NCBI RefSeq assembly: GCF_036391795.1
Contig: NZ_DASVZH010000143.1
Span: 1-33,860, forward strand
DNA length: 33,860 nucleotides
DNA from: Oryzihumus sp036391795
GTDB taxonomy: Bacteria > Actinomycetota > Actinomycetes > Actinomycetales > Dermatophilaceae
Reading direction: 5' to 3'
The position numbers and the translations under genes were made by a program. This document shows, in pieces, positions 15,922 through 24,203 of this stretch (position 1 is the first letter of the stretch; each line of letters begins with the position of its first letter). The notes below the pieces were generated by a model. It searched no databases. It was not told the DNA's origin and was given only the letters and a program-made list of their open reading frames with translations.

Positions 15922-16917
15922 TCAGGGGACGAGGACGACGCGTCCGTCGACGTCCCCGCGGGCCAGGTCGTGCATGGCCGTGTTGACGGCTGCCAGGTCG
16001 CGTTCGTGCACGCGGGTGGTGAGCCGGCCCGCGCGGGCCAGCTCGATGACCTCGGCCAGCTCGGTGCGGGTGCCCCACATCGAGCCGGAGACCCGGACCT
16101 CTGCGGGCAGGGTCAGCGGGCTGACCGGCAGCGTGCCGCCGGCGAGGCCGACGATGACGACCTCGGCACGCCGGGAGGCGAGGCGGCCGGCCAGGGTCAG
16201 CGTCTGCATGGACCCGACGAGGTCGATGACGGCGGCGGCGGACACGCCGTCGAGGTCGTCGTCGGCGGGGTCGAGCGCGAGGTGGGCGCCCAGCTCCAGG
16301 GCCGTGGCGCGTCGTGCGGCGGAGGGCTCCACGGCGACCACGCGGGCGGCGCTGAGCTCGCGCAGCAGCTGCACGGCATACTGCCCGAGGCCGCCCGCAC
16401 CGATGACGACGGCCGTGGTGCCCGGGACCAGCCGGGGCAGGCAGCGGCGCACCGCGCGGTAGGGGGTCAGCGCCGCGTCCGTCAGTGGCGCGCTGCTGAC
16501 CGGGTCGAGGTCGCCGAGCGGGACCAGGTGCCGCGGGCTGGGCACGACCAGGAACTCGGCGAAGCCGCCGGGCTGGCCGATGCCGACCCACGAGGTGGTG
16601 GCGCACAGCTGCTCCTCGCCGCTCAGGCACACCCGGCACATGCCGCAGCCCCAGCCGCCGTAGACCGCGACCGGCTCGCCGTGCTCGAAGCCGTGGGCGC
16701 CGGGGCCGAGCGCCTCGACGTAGCCGCTGACCTCGTGCCCGAGGATCCACGGGAAGGTGGGCAGCACCGGGACCTCGCCGGCGACCAGGTGCAGGTCGGA
16801 GTGGCACAGGCCGGCGCCCGCCACGCGCACGAGCACCTCGCCGGGTCCCGGGTCGGACACGGGCACGTCGTCGATGACCAGGTCGGCCTTGTAGTCGGGA
16901 AGCAGTGCGGCGCGCAT
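15922..16917 (-). CDS. Zinc-dependent NAD(P) alcohol dehydrogenase
   Basis: A 331-residue medium-chain dehydrogenase. Catalytic zinc ligands are C38 and the H61/E62 pair of 'GHEVSG'. The usual third ligand cysteine is replaced by D147, as in secondary alcohol dehydrogenases. Structural zinc cysteines are C91, C94, C97 and C105. The NAD fold has GAGGLG (173-178) with an acidic residue after the next strand, favouring NAD. The ATG at 16917 has GGGAGAA in front. It starts the operon with a USP gene. In hypoxia it could regenerate NAD+ by reducing aldehydes. The Streptomyces Osd region also carries an alcohol dehydrogenase gene. Confidence 0.92.
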   Translation of the reverse strand: MRAALLPDYKADLVIDDVPVSDPGPGEVLVRVAGAGLCHSDLHLVAGEVPVLPTFPWILGHEVSGYVEALGPGAHGFEHGEPVAVYGGWGCGMCRVCLSGEEQLCATTSWVGIGQPGGFAEFLVVPSPRHLVPLGDLDPVSSAPLTDAALTPYRAVRRCLPRLVPGTTAVVIGAGGLGQYAVQLLRELSAARVVAVEPSAARRATALELGAHLALDPADDDLDGVSAAAVIDLVGSMQTLTLAGRLASRRAEVVIVGLAGGTLPVSPLTLPAEVRVSGSMWGTRTELAEVIELARAGRLTTRVHERDLAAVNTAMHDLARGDVDGRVVLVP

Positions 16918-16989
16918 CGGTTCTCCCGGGTCGGGTCCAGTGCCTCGTGGGGCACCTTCACCGTCCCGTCCGGGCACGAGCGCCCGGAA

Positions 16990-17003
16990 GGGCACTAGGT
17001 CCC
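16990..17003 (-). promoter_or_regulatory. DevR/DosR-like operator 7 (adh-USP operon)
   Basis: On the minus strand GGGACCTAGTGCCC. The -10 GACGGT (16965-16960) ends 36.5 bp from the centre. The predicted start near 16953 gives a 36-nt leader with GGGAGAA. Together with operator 8 it makes an inverted repeat. Confidence 0.8.
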
Positions 17004-17032
17004 CGCGGGGGCAGCGTGTCGCCCCTCCGCGT

Positions 17033-17046
17033 GGGACCTAGTGCCT
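17033..17046 (+). promoter_or_regulatory. DevR/DosR-like operator 8 (GNAT/acyl-CoA synthetase)
   Basis: GGGACCTAGTGCCT followed by GA. The -10 AACGGT (17070-17075) ends 35.5 bp from the centre. The predicted start near 17082 leaves a 26-nt leader holding GGAGG (17096-17100), seven bases before the ATG. Confidence 0.8.
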
Positions 17047-17107
17047 GACCGCTTCGTCCCGGTCCGCGAAACGGTGGACGGAGCGCACCCCGACTGGAGG
17101 ACCGGAC

Positions 17108-19909
17108 ATGCCCACCGCCCCGCCCGCGCCCGTCGACCCTCGCGGCTCCGTCCCCGACCTGCCCGACCAGGCGGCGTACGACACCCTCTCCCGCGACGGG
17201 GTCACGCTGCGTCTGCGCCCGGTGGCGGCGGCGGACCGGGACGCGCTGGGCGCCCTGGTGCAGGCGCTCTCGCCCCGCTCGGCCTACCAGCGGTTCCTGA
17301 CCGCGGCCCGGCCGACGGCGGTCGACTACATCGAGGAGCTGTTCGACCCCGCCCGCACCGCCGACACCGTGGTGGCGACCTGGCGCGGCGAGCTCGTCGG
17401 GGTGGGCTCGACGCACCGGCTCACGCCGACCTCGGTGGAGGTGGCCCTGCTCGTGGATGATGCCCACCAGGGGCGCGGGCTGGGCACGCTCATGCTCGAG
17501 GACCTCGTGGCGCGCACCCGCAGTCGCGGCGTCCGGACCATGGCCGCGTGGCTGCTGCGCACCAACGCCCAGATGCTGGAGGTCTTCACCCACCTGGGGC
17601 TGCCGCTGCACACCGAGGTCGAGGGCAGCGACACCCTTGCGGTGACCCTGTCGCTGCGCGGGACGGCCGAGCTCGAGCGGGCCGTGGCCGAGCGACAGCG
17701 CGCCGCGGTGGTGCGCTCGCTGACCCCGCTGCTGCGGCCCCAGTCGGTCGTCGTGGTCGGGGCGGGCGCCCGGCGCGACGGGGTCGGCCACCAGGTGCTC
17801 ACCCACCTGCGCCGCGGCGAGTTCCGCGGCCAGCTGTATGCCGTGAACCGCCGCGGGCACCCGGTCGCCGGTGTCGTCGCCCAGCGCCGGGTGACCGACC
17901 TGCCGGGGCCGGTGGACCTCGCGGTGGTGGCCGTCCCCGCCGAGTCGGTGCTGCAGGTCGCGCGCGACTGCGTCGCCCGCGGGGTCGGCGCGATGGCCGT
18001 GCTCAGCGCGGGGTTCGGGGAGAGCAACGGGGGCGCGGCCGCCGAGGCCGAGCTGCGCCAGATCTGCCGCGACGGCGGGGTGCGCCTGCTCGGCCCCAAC
18101 TGCATGGGGCTGGTCAACACCGAGCGGGCGCTGCGGCTGGACGCCAGCTTCCTGCCCAGCGCCCCGGCCCGCGGGCCGGTGGCGGTGATCGCCCAGTCCG
18201 GGGCCGTGGCGGCCTCGATCGTGGCGATGCTGGCCGCCCGTGGCCTGGGCGTCTCGACCCTGGTCACCATCGGCAACTCCCCGGACGTCGGCCCCGCGGA
18301 CCTGCTCGCCTGGGCCTCGGAGGACCGGCGCACCAAGGTGGCGGTGGTGCACGTCGAGACCCTGGAGGACCCCGAGCAGGTGGTCCGCAGCACCGCGGCC
18401 ATGGTCGGCTCGATGCCGGTCGTCCTGCTCAAGGCCGGGCGGACGCCGGTCGCGGCCAGCGCGGCGCACAGCCACACCGGGGCCGCAGCGGCCGACGACG
18501 CCGCCGTCGACGCCCTGTGCCGCCGGGCGGGGCTGCTGCGGGTGGACTCCCTCACCGAGCTGGTCGACACGGCCGCGGTGCTGGCGATGCAGCGGCCGCC
18601 GCGCGGGGCCCGCACCGTCGTCGTCGGCAACTCCGGCGGGACGGGCGTGCTGGCCCTGGACGCGTGCGCCGAGGCGGGGCTGCTCAGCCCGGAGCTCACC
18701 CAGCACACCGTCATGCGCCTGCGCAGCCTGCTGCCGCGGAACGCGGCGATCGGGCCGCTGGTGGACACGACCGCCGCGGCCAACCTCGCCCAGCTGACCG
18801 CCGCGGTCAGCACGCTGGCCGACGACCCCGGCGTGGATGCCGTGGTCGCCGTGGTCATCGCCCTGGAGCAGCTCCCGGCCGCCATCGTGCGGGACATGCT
18901 CGACCAGGTGGCCCGGGACCACCCCCGCACGACGTTCGTGGCCAGTGGGGTGGAGCTGGCCGCCGATCCCGGGGCCCTGGTGCCGGCCGTGGCCGACCCG
19001 CGGCACGCCGTGCGGGCGCTGGCCAACGCCGTGGCGTGGTCAGCCCGCACCTCCGAGCGCAGCGGGTCGGTGGCCCGGGCCGCTGCGGCTCCCGTGACTG
19101 CGCCGGCGCCGGGGTCCGAGCCGGCGCCGGCGCCTGCGGGTGAGGAGAGCGGCCCGCTGGTGCCGCACGAGCGGGATGAGGCGGCGCGGGCGGTGGTCCA
19201 GGAGGTGCTGAAGGCCAACCCGACCGGTGCCTGGCTCACGCCGGCACAGGTGCGCACGCTGCTGCGCGACCACGACGTGGAGCTGGTCCCGGTGATCGAG
19301 GCCGACGACCCGGGCACCGCGGCGGAGGCGGCGGCGATGCTGCCCTTCCCGGTGGTGCTCAAGGGCCTCGGCCCCACCCTGCTGCACAAGAGCGTCCACG
19401 GGGCGGTGGCGCTCGGCCTGCGCTCGGCCGACGAGGTGCGGGTCGCGGCCAGGGACATGCTCACCAAGCTGGACGACACCGTCACCGGCTTCGTGGTGCA
19501 GCCCCAGGTGCACGGCCGTCCTGAGCTGATCGTCGGCGGGGTGCGGCTGCCGCACTGGGGCGCGCTGGTCATGCTCGGCCGCGGCGGGGTCGACACCGAG
19601 GTCGACCCCGACCGGGCGTGGGCCCTGGCCCCGGTGCCCGAGCCCGAGGCCGCCGTGATGCTCCGCTCGCTGCGGTGCGCCGGTGCCGTGCGCGGCCCGC
19701 ACGGACAGTCGGCAGCGGACCCGCACGCCCTGACGCGGCTGGTGCACCAGGTCTCCGAGCTCATGGACCAGGTGCCCGAGGTGGTCGAGCTGGACCTCAA
19801 CCCCGTCATCGTGGGCGACCAGCACCCCCTCGTCGTCGACGCGCGGGTGCGTGTCGCCCCGACGCCTGACCTGCCCTGGCGGGCCGGGGTGCGGAGGCTG
19901 CGGGAGTAG
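17108..19909 (+). CDS. GNAT acetyltransferase / ADP-forming acyl-CoA synthetase fusion
   Basis: A 933-residue fusion. Residues 30-185 are a GNAT domain with the acetyl-CoA loop 'HQGRGLGTLM'. Residues 205-330 are a CoA-binding Rossmann domain. Residues 345-590 are succinyl-CoA-ligase-like and include the 'SHTG' motif, whose H456 is the phosphohistidine of ADP-forming acetyl-CoA synthetases. A Pro/Ala-rich linker (about 652-680) leads to an ATP-grasp domain (690-930) with 'FPVVLKGLGPTLLHKS'-type elements. Relatives such as Salmonella Pat acetylate lysines of acyl-CoA synthetases and lack this His. Here it is kept, so the synthetase half may make acetate plus ATP from acetyl-CoA, useful when respiration stops. 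Which activity dominates cannot be told from sequence. Confidence 0.9.
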   Translation: MPTAPPAPVDPRGSVPDLPDQAAYDTLSRDGVTLRLRPVAAADRDALGALVQALSPRSAYQRFLTAARPTAVDYIEELFDPARTADTVVATWRGELVGVGSTHRLTPTSVEVALLVDDAHQGRGLGTLMLEDLVARTRSRGVRTMAAWLLRTNAQMLEVFTHLGLPLHTEVEGSDTLAVTLSLRGTAELERAVAERQRAAVVRSLTPLLRPQSVVVVGAGARRDGVGHQVLTHLRRGEFRGQLYAVNRRGHPVAGVVAQRRVTDLPGPVDLAVVAVPAESVLQVARDCVARGVGAMAVLSAGFGESNGGAAAEAELRQICRDGGVRLLGPNCMGLVNTERALRLDASFLPSAPARGPVAVIAQSGAVAASIVAMLAARGLGVSTLVTIGNSPDVGPADLLAWASEDRRTKVAVVHVETLEDPEQVVRSTAAMVGSMPVVLLKAGRTPVAASAAHSHTGAAAADDAAVDALCRRAGLLRVDSLTELVDTAAVLAMQRPPRGARTVVVGNSGGTGVLALDACAEAGLLSPELTQHTVMRLRSLLPRNAAIGPLVDTTAAANLAQLTAAVSTLADDPGVDAVVAVVIALEQLPAAIVRDMLDQVARDHPRTTFVASGVELAADPGALVPAVADPRHAVRALANAVAWSARTSERSGSVARAAAAPVTAPAPGSEPAPAPAGEESGPLVPHERDEAARAVVQEVLKANPTGAWLTPAQVRTLLRDHDVELVPVIEADDPGTAAEAAAMLPFPVVLKGLGPTLLHKSVHGAVALGLRSADEVRVAARDMLTKLDDTVTGFVVQPQVHGRPELIVGGVRLPHWGALVMLGRGGVDTEVDPDRAWALAPVPEPEAAVMLRSLRCAGAVRGPHGQSAADPHALTRLVHQVSELMDQVPEVVELDLNPVIVGDQHPLVVDARVRVAPTPDLPWRAGVRRLRE

Positions 19910-19941
19910 CCGGCCACGCGCGCGATACCCACCCGGGGACC

Positions 19942-19984
19942 GGGGGTCACGGCCGGGCAGGTTCTGCTACGTCAAAGGGACGGT
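19942..19984 (+). promoter_or_regulatory. Possible degenerate operator and -10 for the sensor kinase
   Basis: A hexamer GACGGT at 19979-19984, identical to the -10 of operator 7, lies 34 bp before the kinase start. At the expected spacing upstream (19942-19955) only GGGGGTCACGGCCG is found, which keeps the GGG and GGCC ends but not the GGAC core. A second partial match, GGGACCGGGGGTCA at 19936-19949, keeps the core but has the wrong spacing. I regard regulation of the kinase by the regulator as unproven. Confidence 0.25.
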
Positions 19985-20017
19985 CGCCGAAAGCACTGTG
20001 CTGCCTAAGATCTTGGT

Positions 20018-21733
20018 GTGGGAGAGGAGAGGATCGACCTCGGCGAGGGCTCGCCGTGGCCGGCCGCTCTCGAGCTGGAGGACCTGCTCGAGCAGCTGCG
20101 TGGGCGGGCACGGACAGCCCAACGCTCGCAGGAGCGACTCGGGGCGCTGCTCGATGCCGTCGTGGCCGTCAGCGCCGACCTCGACCTGTCCGTGGTGCTG
20201 GCCCGCATCGTCCGCTCGGCCTGCCAGCTCGTCGACGCCCGCTACGGCGCCCTCGGCGTGCTCGGGCCGGACGGGGAGCACCTGAGCCAGTTCATCACCT
20301 TTGGGCTCACCGAGAAGGAGCGCGCCGCGATCGGGGACCCGCCCCGCGGCCGCGGCGTGCTCGGCCTGCTCATCCACGACCCGCGGGCCCGGCGGGTGCG
20401 CGACATCTCGGCCCACCCGGAGTCCAGCGGGTTCCCGCCCGGGCACCCCCCCATGCACAGCTTCCTCGGCACCCCGATCCGGATCCGCGACCGGATCTTC
20501 GGCAACCTCTACCTGTCCGAGAAGCAGGGGGCACCCGAGTTCACCGCCGACGACGAGTCGATGCTCATCGCCCTGGCCGCCAACGCGGGCGTGGCGATCG
20601 ACAACGCCCAGCTCTACGAGCGTGCCCGCCGCCAGCGCCGGTGGTCCGACGCCAGCGGTGAGATCACCCGCATGCTGCTCGAGGGGCGCGGCGAGACCTC
20701 GGCGCTGGCGCTGATGGTGCGGCGGGTGCGTGAGCTGACGGGGGCCGACCTGGCGGCGGTCGGCATCCACGACGACGAGGGCCTGGTCGTGCGGGCCATC
20801 GACGCCGAGGACGGCGCGGCCGAGATCGGCACGCTGCTGCGAGGTGACCAGTGGGGCGAGCTGATGTCCGGCCGCGAGCCGCTGCTGCTCGTCCCCGGGG
20901 CGGGGGAGGACCTGCCCCAGCCGGCGATGGTCGCCTCGGCCCGGGCCCTTGGCACCATCGCGAGCGCGGGGCCGACCGCGCTGGTGCCGATCGCGGTCGG
21001 TGAGGCAGAGCTCGGCGTCCTCGTCGTGGCGTGGGATCCCAGCGCCGAGGCCACCGCCGCGGCCAGCCTGGCCGACCTGGCCGACTTCGCCGCCCTGGCC
21101 GGTCTGGGCCTGGAGGCGGCCGGCGCACAGCGCGAGCGGGCCCGCACCGTGCTGCTGGAGGACCGCGACCGGATCGCCCGCGACATGCACGACCACGTCA
21201 TCCAGCGGCTGTTCGCCACCGGCCTGTCGCTGCAGTCGGCCGCCCGGCTGGCCACGAACCAGGTGGTGCAGGACCGCATCGACGTCGCGGTCGACGAGCT
21301 CGACGCCGCGATCAAGGACATCCGCAACTCGATCTTCGCCCTGCACCGGCCCGACTTCGGCGCCGGCGTGCGCGGTGAGCTCGACGAGATCGTGGCCGGC
21401 GCGGCCGAGAGCCTGGGCTTCGTGCCCGACTTCGTGGTCGAGGGGCTGCTGGTGGCCCTGCCCGACTACGCCGAGGTCGATCTGGTCGCGGTGGTGCGCG
21501 AGGGGCTGTCCAACATCGTCCGGCATGCCAACGCCACCTCGGCCGGGGTGCACGTCACCGTCAACCGCGACCTGGTGGTCGAGGTCACCGACGACGGTGT
21601 GGGCGCCGAACCGGAAGCGATCCGCAGCGGGCTGGCCAACCTCGAGCGTCGCGCACTGGCCAGCGGCGGCACCTTCGAGGTCCGCCGCCGCGAGCCGTCG
21701 GGCACGCTGCTGCGCTGGTCCGTGCCCCTCTGA
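20018..21733 (+). CDS. devS: DevS/DosT-type haem GAF sensor histidine kinase
   Basis: A 571-residue kinase with no membrane span. GAF-A covers about 57-200 and GAF-B about 225-370. In GAF-A, 'GHPPMHSFLGTP' carries H143 and 'GNLYL' carries Y165. Their 22-residue spacing equals that of the proximal haem His149 and distal Tyr171 of M. tuberculosis DevS, so it probably binds haem and senses O2, NO or CO. The HisKA_3 motif 'ARDMHDHVIQRLFATG' has phospho-acceptor H391. The HATPase part has 'EGLSNIVRHA' and 'DDGVG'. The GTG start lacks a clear Shine-Dalgarno. It stands alone, 12 kb from the regulator, and ends four bases from the convergent ATPase gene. Confidence 0.93.
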   Translation: MGEERIDLGEGSPWPAALELEDLLEQLRGRARTAQRSQERLGALLDAVVAVSADLDLSVVLARIVRSACQLVDARYGALGVLGPDGEHLSQFITFGLTEKERAAIGDPPRGRGVLGLLIHDPRARRVRDISAHPESSGFPPGHPPMHSFLGTPIRIRDRIFGNLYLSEKQGAPEFTADDESMLIALAANAGVAIDNAQLYERARRQRRWSDASGEITRMLLEGRGETSALALMVRRVRELTGADLAAVGIHDDEGLVVRAIDAEDGAAEIGTLLRGDQWGELMSGREPLLLVPGAGEDLPQPAMVASARALGTIASAGPTALVPIAVGEAELGVLVVAWDPSAEATAAASLADLADFAALAGLGLEAAGAQRERARTVLLEDRDRIARDMHDHVIQRLFATGLSLQSAARLATNQVVQDRIDVAVDELDAAIKDIRNSIFALHRPDFGAGVRGELDEIVAGAAESLGFVPDFVVEGLLVALPDYAEVDLVAVVREGLSNIVRHANATSAGVHVTVNRDLVVEVTDDGVGAEPEAIRSGLANLERRALASGGTFEVRRREPSGTLLRWSVPL

Positions 21734-21737
21734 GTGC

Positions 21738-24203
21738 TCAGCGGGGCTCGCTGCGCAGCACCCGCACGAGCAGGTATGCCGCGAGCCCGGTGCCCGCGGC
21801 GCAGGCCCACACCACCGGGGCGACGGTCGTCGTGGACAGCAGGGTCTGCAGGGGCGGCAGGACCACCGCCGCGGCGAGCATGGCGGCCGCGCCGGCCACC
21901 GACCACGCCAGGGCGGGGTTCGTGCCCCCGTCCGACGGTGCCCGTGAGCGCACGCCCCAGGCCACCCCGAGCTGCCCGGCCCCGAGGGTGAGCAGCGTGG
22001 CCGACCGTTGCTGCTCGCCGGCGACCACGGCGCCCACCGCGAGGGCGGCTGTGGCCAGCAGGGCGCCGACCGCGAGGATGCGCCACCACAGGCCGGACCC
22101 CAGGACGCCCTCGTCCGGGCGGCGGGGTGGACGGCGCATCGAGCCCGCCTCCACCGGTTCGGAGCCGAGCGCCGCGCCCACGAAGGAGTGGGTGAGCAGG
22201 TTGACCCACAGGATCTGCGCCGGCAGCAGCGGCAGCGGCACCCCGATGACCGGACCGGCGAGCATGACGGCCACCTCGGAGGCGCCGCCGGAGATCCCGT
22301 AGAGCAGGAAGCGGCGGATGTTGGCGTAGACCCGGCGGCCCTCCTCGACCGCCGCGACCACCGTGCCGAGGTCGTCATCGGCCAGGATGAGGTCGGCGGC
22401 CTGCCGGGCGACCTCCGTGCCCCGCCCGCCCATCGCCACCCCGATGTCCGCCCGCCGCAACGCCGGGCCGTCGTTGACGCCGTCACCGGTCATGGCCACG
22501 ACCTGCCCGTGCTGCTGCCACTGCCGGATCGCGGCCAGCTTGTCGGCGGGCGTGGCCCGGGCCATGACCGAGCCGTCGCCGGAGATGCCGACCTCGCGGG
22601 CGACCGCGTCGGCGGTCAGCCGGTGGTCACCGGTGACGAGCACGACCTCGATGCCGGCGTCCTGGCAGGCGCGGACCGTCTCGGCGGCGGCCTCGCGGGT
22701 CGGGTCCCGCAGCGCCACCAGGCCGAGCAGGCGCATCGCCGACTCGGGGTCGGTCCCGGCGTCCGGCGCCCCGCCCGGGAGGGACGGCAGCCCCGTGTCG
22801 CGCTCGGCGAGGGCCAGCACCCGGCAGCCGCCTGCGGCGAGCTCGTGGCTGTGCTCGCGGGCCGCGACGAGGACGTCCTCCGGCTCGTCCAGGACGTCCG
22901 GGGTCACGACCGTCTCCGGGGCGCCCTTGCACAGGACCAGGTCCGGGCCACCGGGGGTCAGTGACTCGTGCGTGGTGCTCATCCGCATCCGAAGCCGGTC
23001 GAACGCCCGCTCCCCACGTCTGGGGTAGGCGCGGCGCAGCGTGTCCGGGTCGAGGCCCTGGTCCCGGGCCAGCCGCAGCAGCGCCACCTCGGTGGGGTCG
23101 CCCACGTCCGAGCCGTCGGCGCCGAGCCGCGCGTCGTTGCACAGCGCGGCCGCGCGCAGCAGGTCCCGGTCCGCGGCGTGGGGGGCCACCCACCGGTCGA
23201 CCGCCTCCATGCTGGCCCGGGTCAGCGTGCCGGTCTTGTCCGTGGCGAGGAGCGTGACCGAGCCGAGGGTCTCCACGGCCGCGAGGTTGCGTGCCACGGC
23301 GTGGCGGGCGGCCATCCGGCGCGCGGCCAGGGCGAGGCTGACCGAGACCACGACCGGGAGCGACTCGGGGACGGCCGCGACGGCGAGGCTGACCGCCGTC
23401 AGCAGCATGGTCTCCAGCGGCTCGCCGCGCAGCAGCCCCAGGAACAGCACCACCGCGCACAGCGCCACGGCGGTCGCGGCCAGGATCCCGGACAGCTGGG
23501 CCATCCGCCGTTGCAGCGGGGTCGCCACCGGTGGACCGGTCAGCATCGCGGCGATGCGCCCCAGTGCGCTGGCGGCGCCCGTGGCCGAGACCGCGGCGAC
23601 CCCGCGGCCGTGCACGACCACCGTGCCCGCGAGGACCATGTCCTCCGGGGCCTCCTCGGAGGTCCCGGTCCCGTGCGGCGGCGGGTGGTCGGTGCCCGCC
23701 ACCTCGTCGACGGCCACCTTGTCGACGGCCACCGACTCGCCGGTGAGCATCGACTCGTCCACCCGCAGGGCGGCGACCTCCAGCAGTCGGGCATCGGCCG
23801 GCACCAGGTCCCCCTCGGCCAGGACCACGACATCACCCGGGACCACCTCGGCGGAGGAGACGAGCCGCTCCTGCCCGTCACGGACCACCCGGCAGTGCGG
23901 GGCCGCGAGGTCCGCCAGCGCGCGGACCGCCCGGTCTGCGGTCACCTCCTGGCGCACCGCGAGGACGGTGTTGACCACGACCACGGTGGCGATGACGGCG
24001 GTGTCGGCCAGGTCCCCGGTGGCCAGGGTCAGCACGACCGCGGCCAGGAGCACGAGGACCATGGGGTCGCCCACCGCACGGGCGACCCGCCGCCATACCG
24101 GCTGGGGTGGGGGAGGGGGCACGGTGTTGGGGCCGTGCTCCGCAAGCCGCGCGGCGGCCTCCTCGCTGGTGAGGCCGGGCAGCCGCTGGCCCGTCACGGT
24201 CAC
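21738..24203 (-). CDS. P2-type (Ca2+-ATPase-like) cation-transporting ATPase
   Basis: An 821-residue P-type ATPase. It has a cation ATPase N-terminal domain, the actuator motif TGES (154-157), phosphorylation site DKTGTLT with D322, and hinge motif GDGVNDGPAL near 570. About ten membrane spans are expected. In M4 the Ca-pump-like PESLP keeps E280. In M6 the sequence is NLLTH (668-672) where Ca2+ pumps have NLVTD, so the Asp ligand is His. The ion is therefore uncertain. The GTG start overlaps the PPDK stop by four bases (GTGA), implying coupled translation from operator 9. M. tuberculosis CtpF, a P2 pump of the DosR regulon, is the closest functional parallel I can name. Confidence 0.92.
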   Translation of the reverse strand: MTVTGQRLPGLTSEEAAARLAEHGPNTVPPPPPQPVWRRVARAVGDPMVLVLLAAVVLTLATGDLADTAVIATVVVVNTVLAVRQEVTADRAVRALADLAAPHCRVVRDGQERLVSSAEVVPGDVVVLAEGDLVPADARLLEVAALRVDESMLTGESVAVDKVAVDEVAGTDHPPPHGTGTSEEAPEDMVLAGTVVVHGRGVAAVSATGAASALGRIAAMLTGPPVATPLQRRMAQLSGILAATAVALCAVVLFLGLLRGEPLETMLLTAVSLAVAAVPESLPVVVSVSLALAARRMAARHAVARNLAAVETLGSVTLLATDKTGTLTRASMEAVDRWVAPHAADRDLLRAAALCNDARLGADGSDVGDPTEVALLRLARDQGLDPDTLRRAYPRRGERAFDRLRMRMSTTHESLTPGGPDLVLCKGAPETVVTPDVLDEPEDVLVAAREHSHELAAGGCRVLALAERDTGLPSLPGGAPDAGTDPESAMRLLGLVALRDPTREAAAETVRACQDAGIEVVLVTGDHRLTADAVAREVGISGDGSVMARATPADKLAAIRQWQQHGQVVAMTGDGVNDGPALRRADIGVAMGGRGTEVARQAADLILADDDLGTVVAAVEEGRRVYANIRRFLLYGISGGASEVAVMLAGPVIGVPLPLLPAQILWVNLLTHSFVGAALGSEPVEAGSMRRPPRRPDEGVLGSGLWWRILAVGALLATAALAVGAVVAGEQQRSATLLTLGAGQLGVAWGVRSRAPSDGGTNPALAWSVAGAAAMLAAAVVLPPLQTLLSTTTVAPVVWACAAGTGLAAYLLVRVLRSEPR

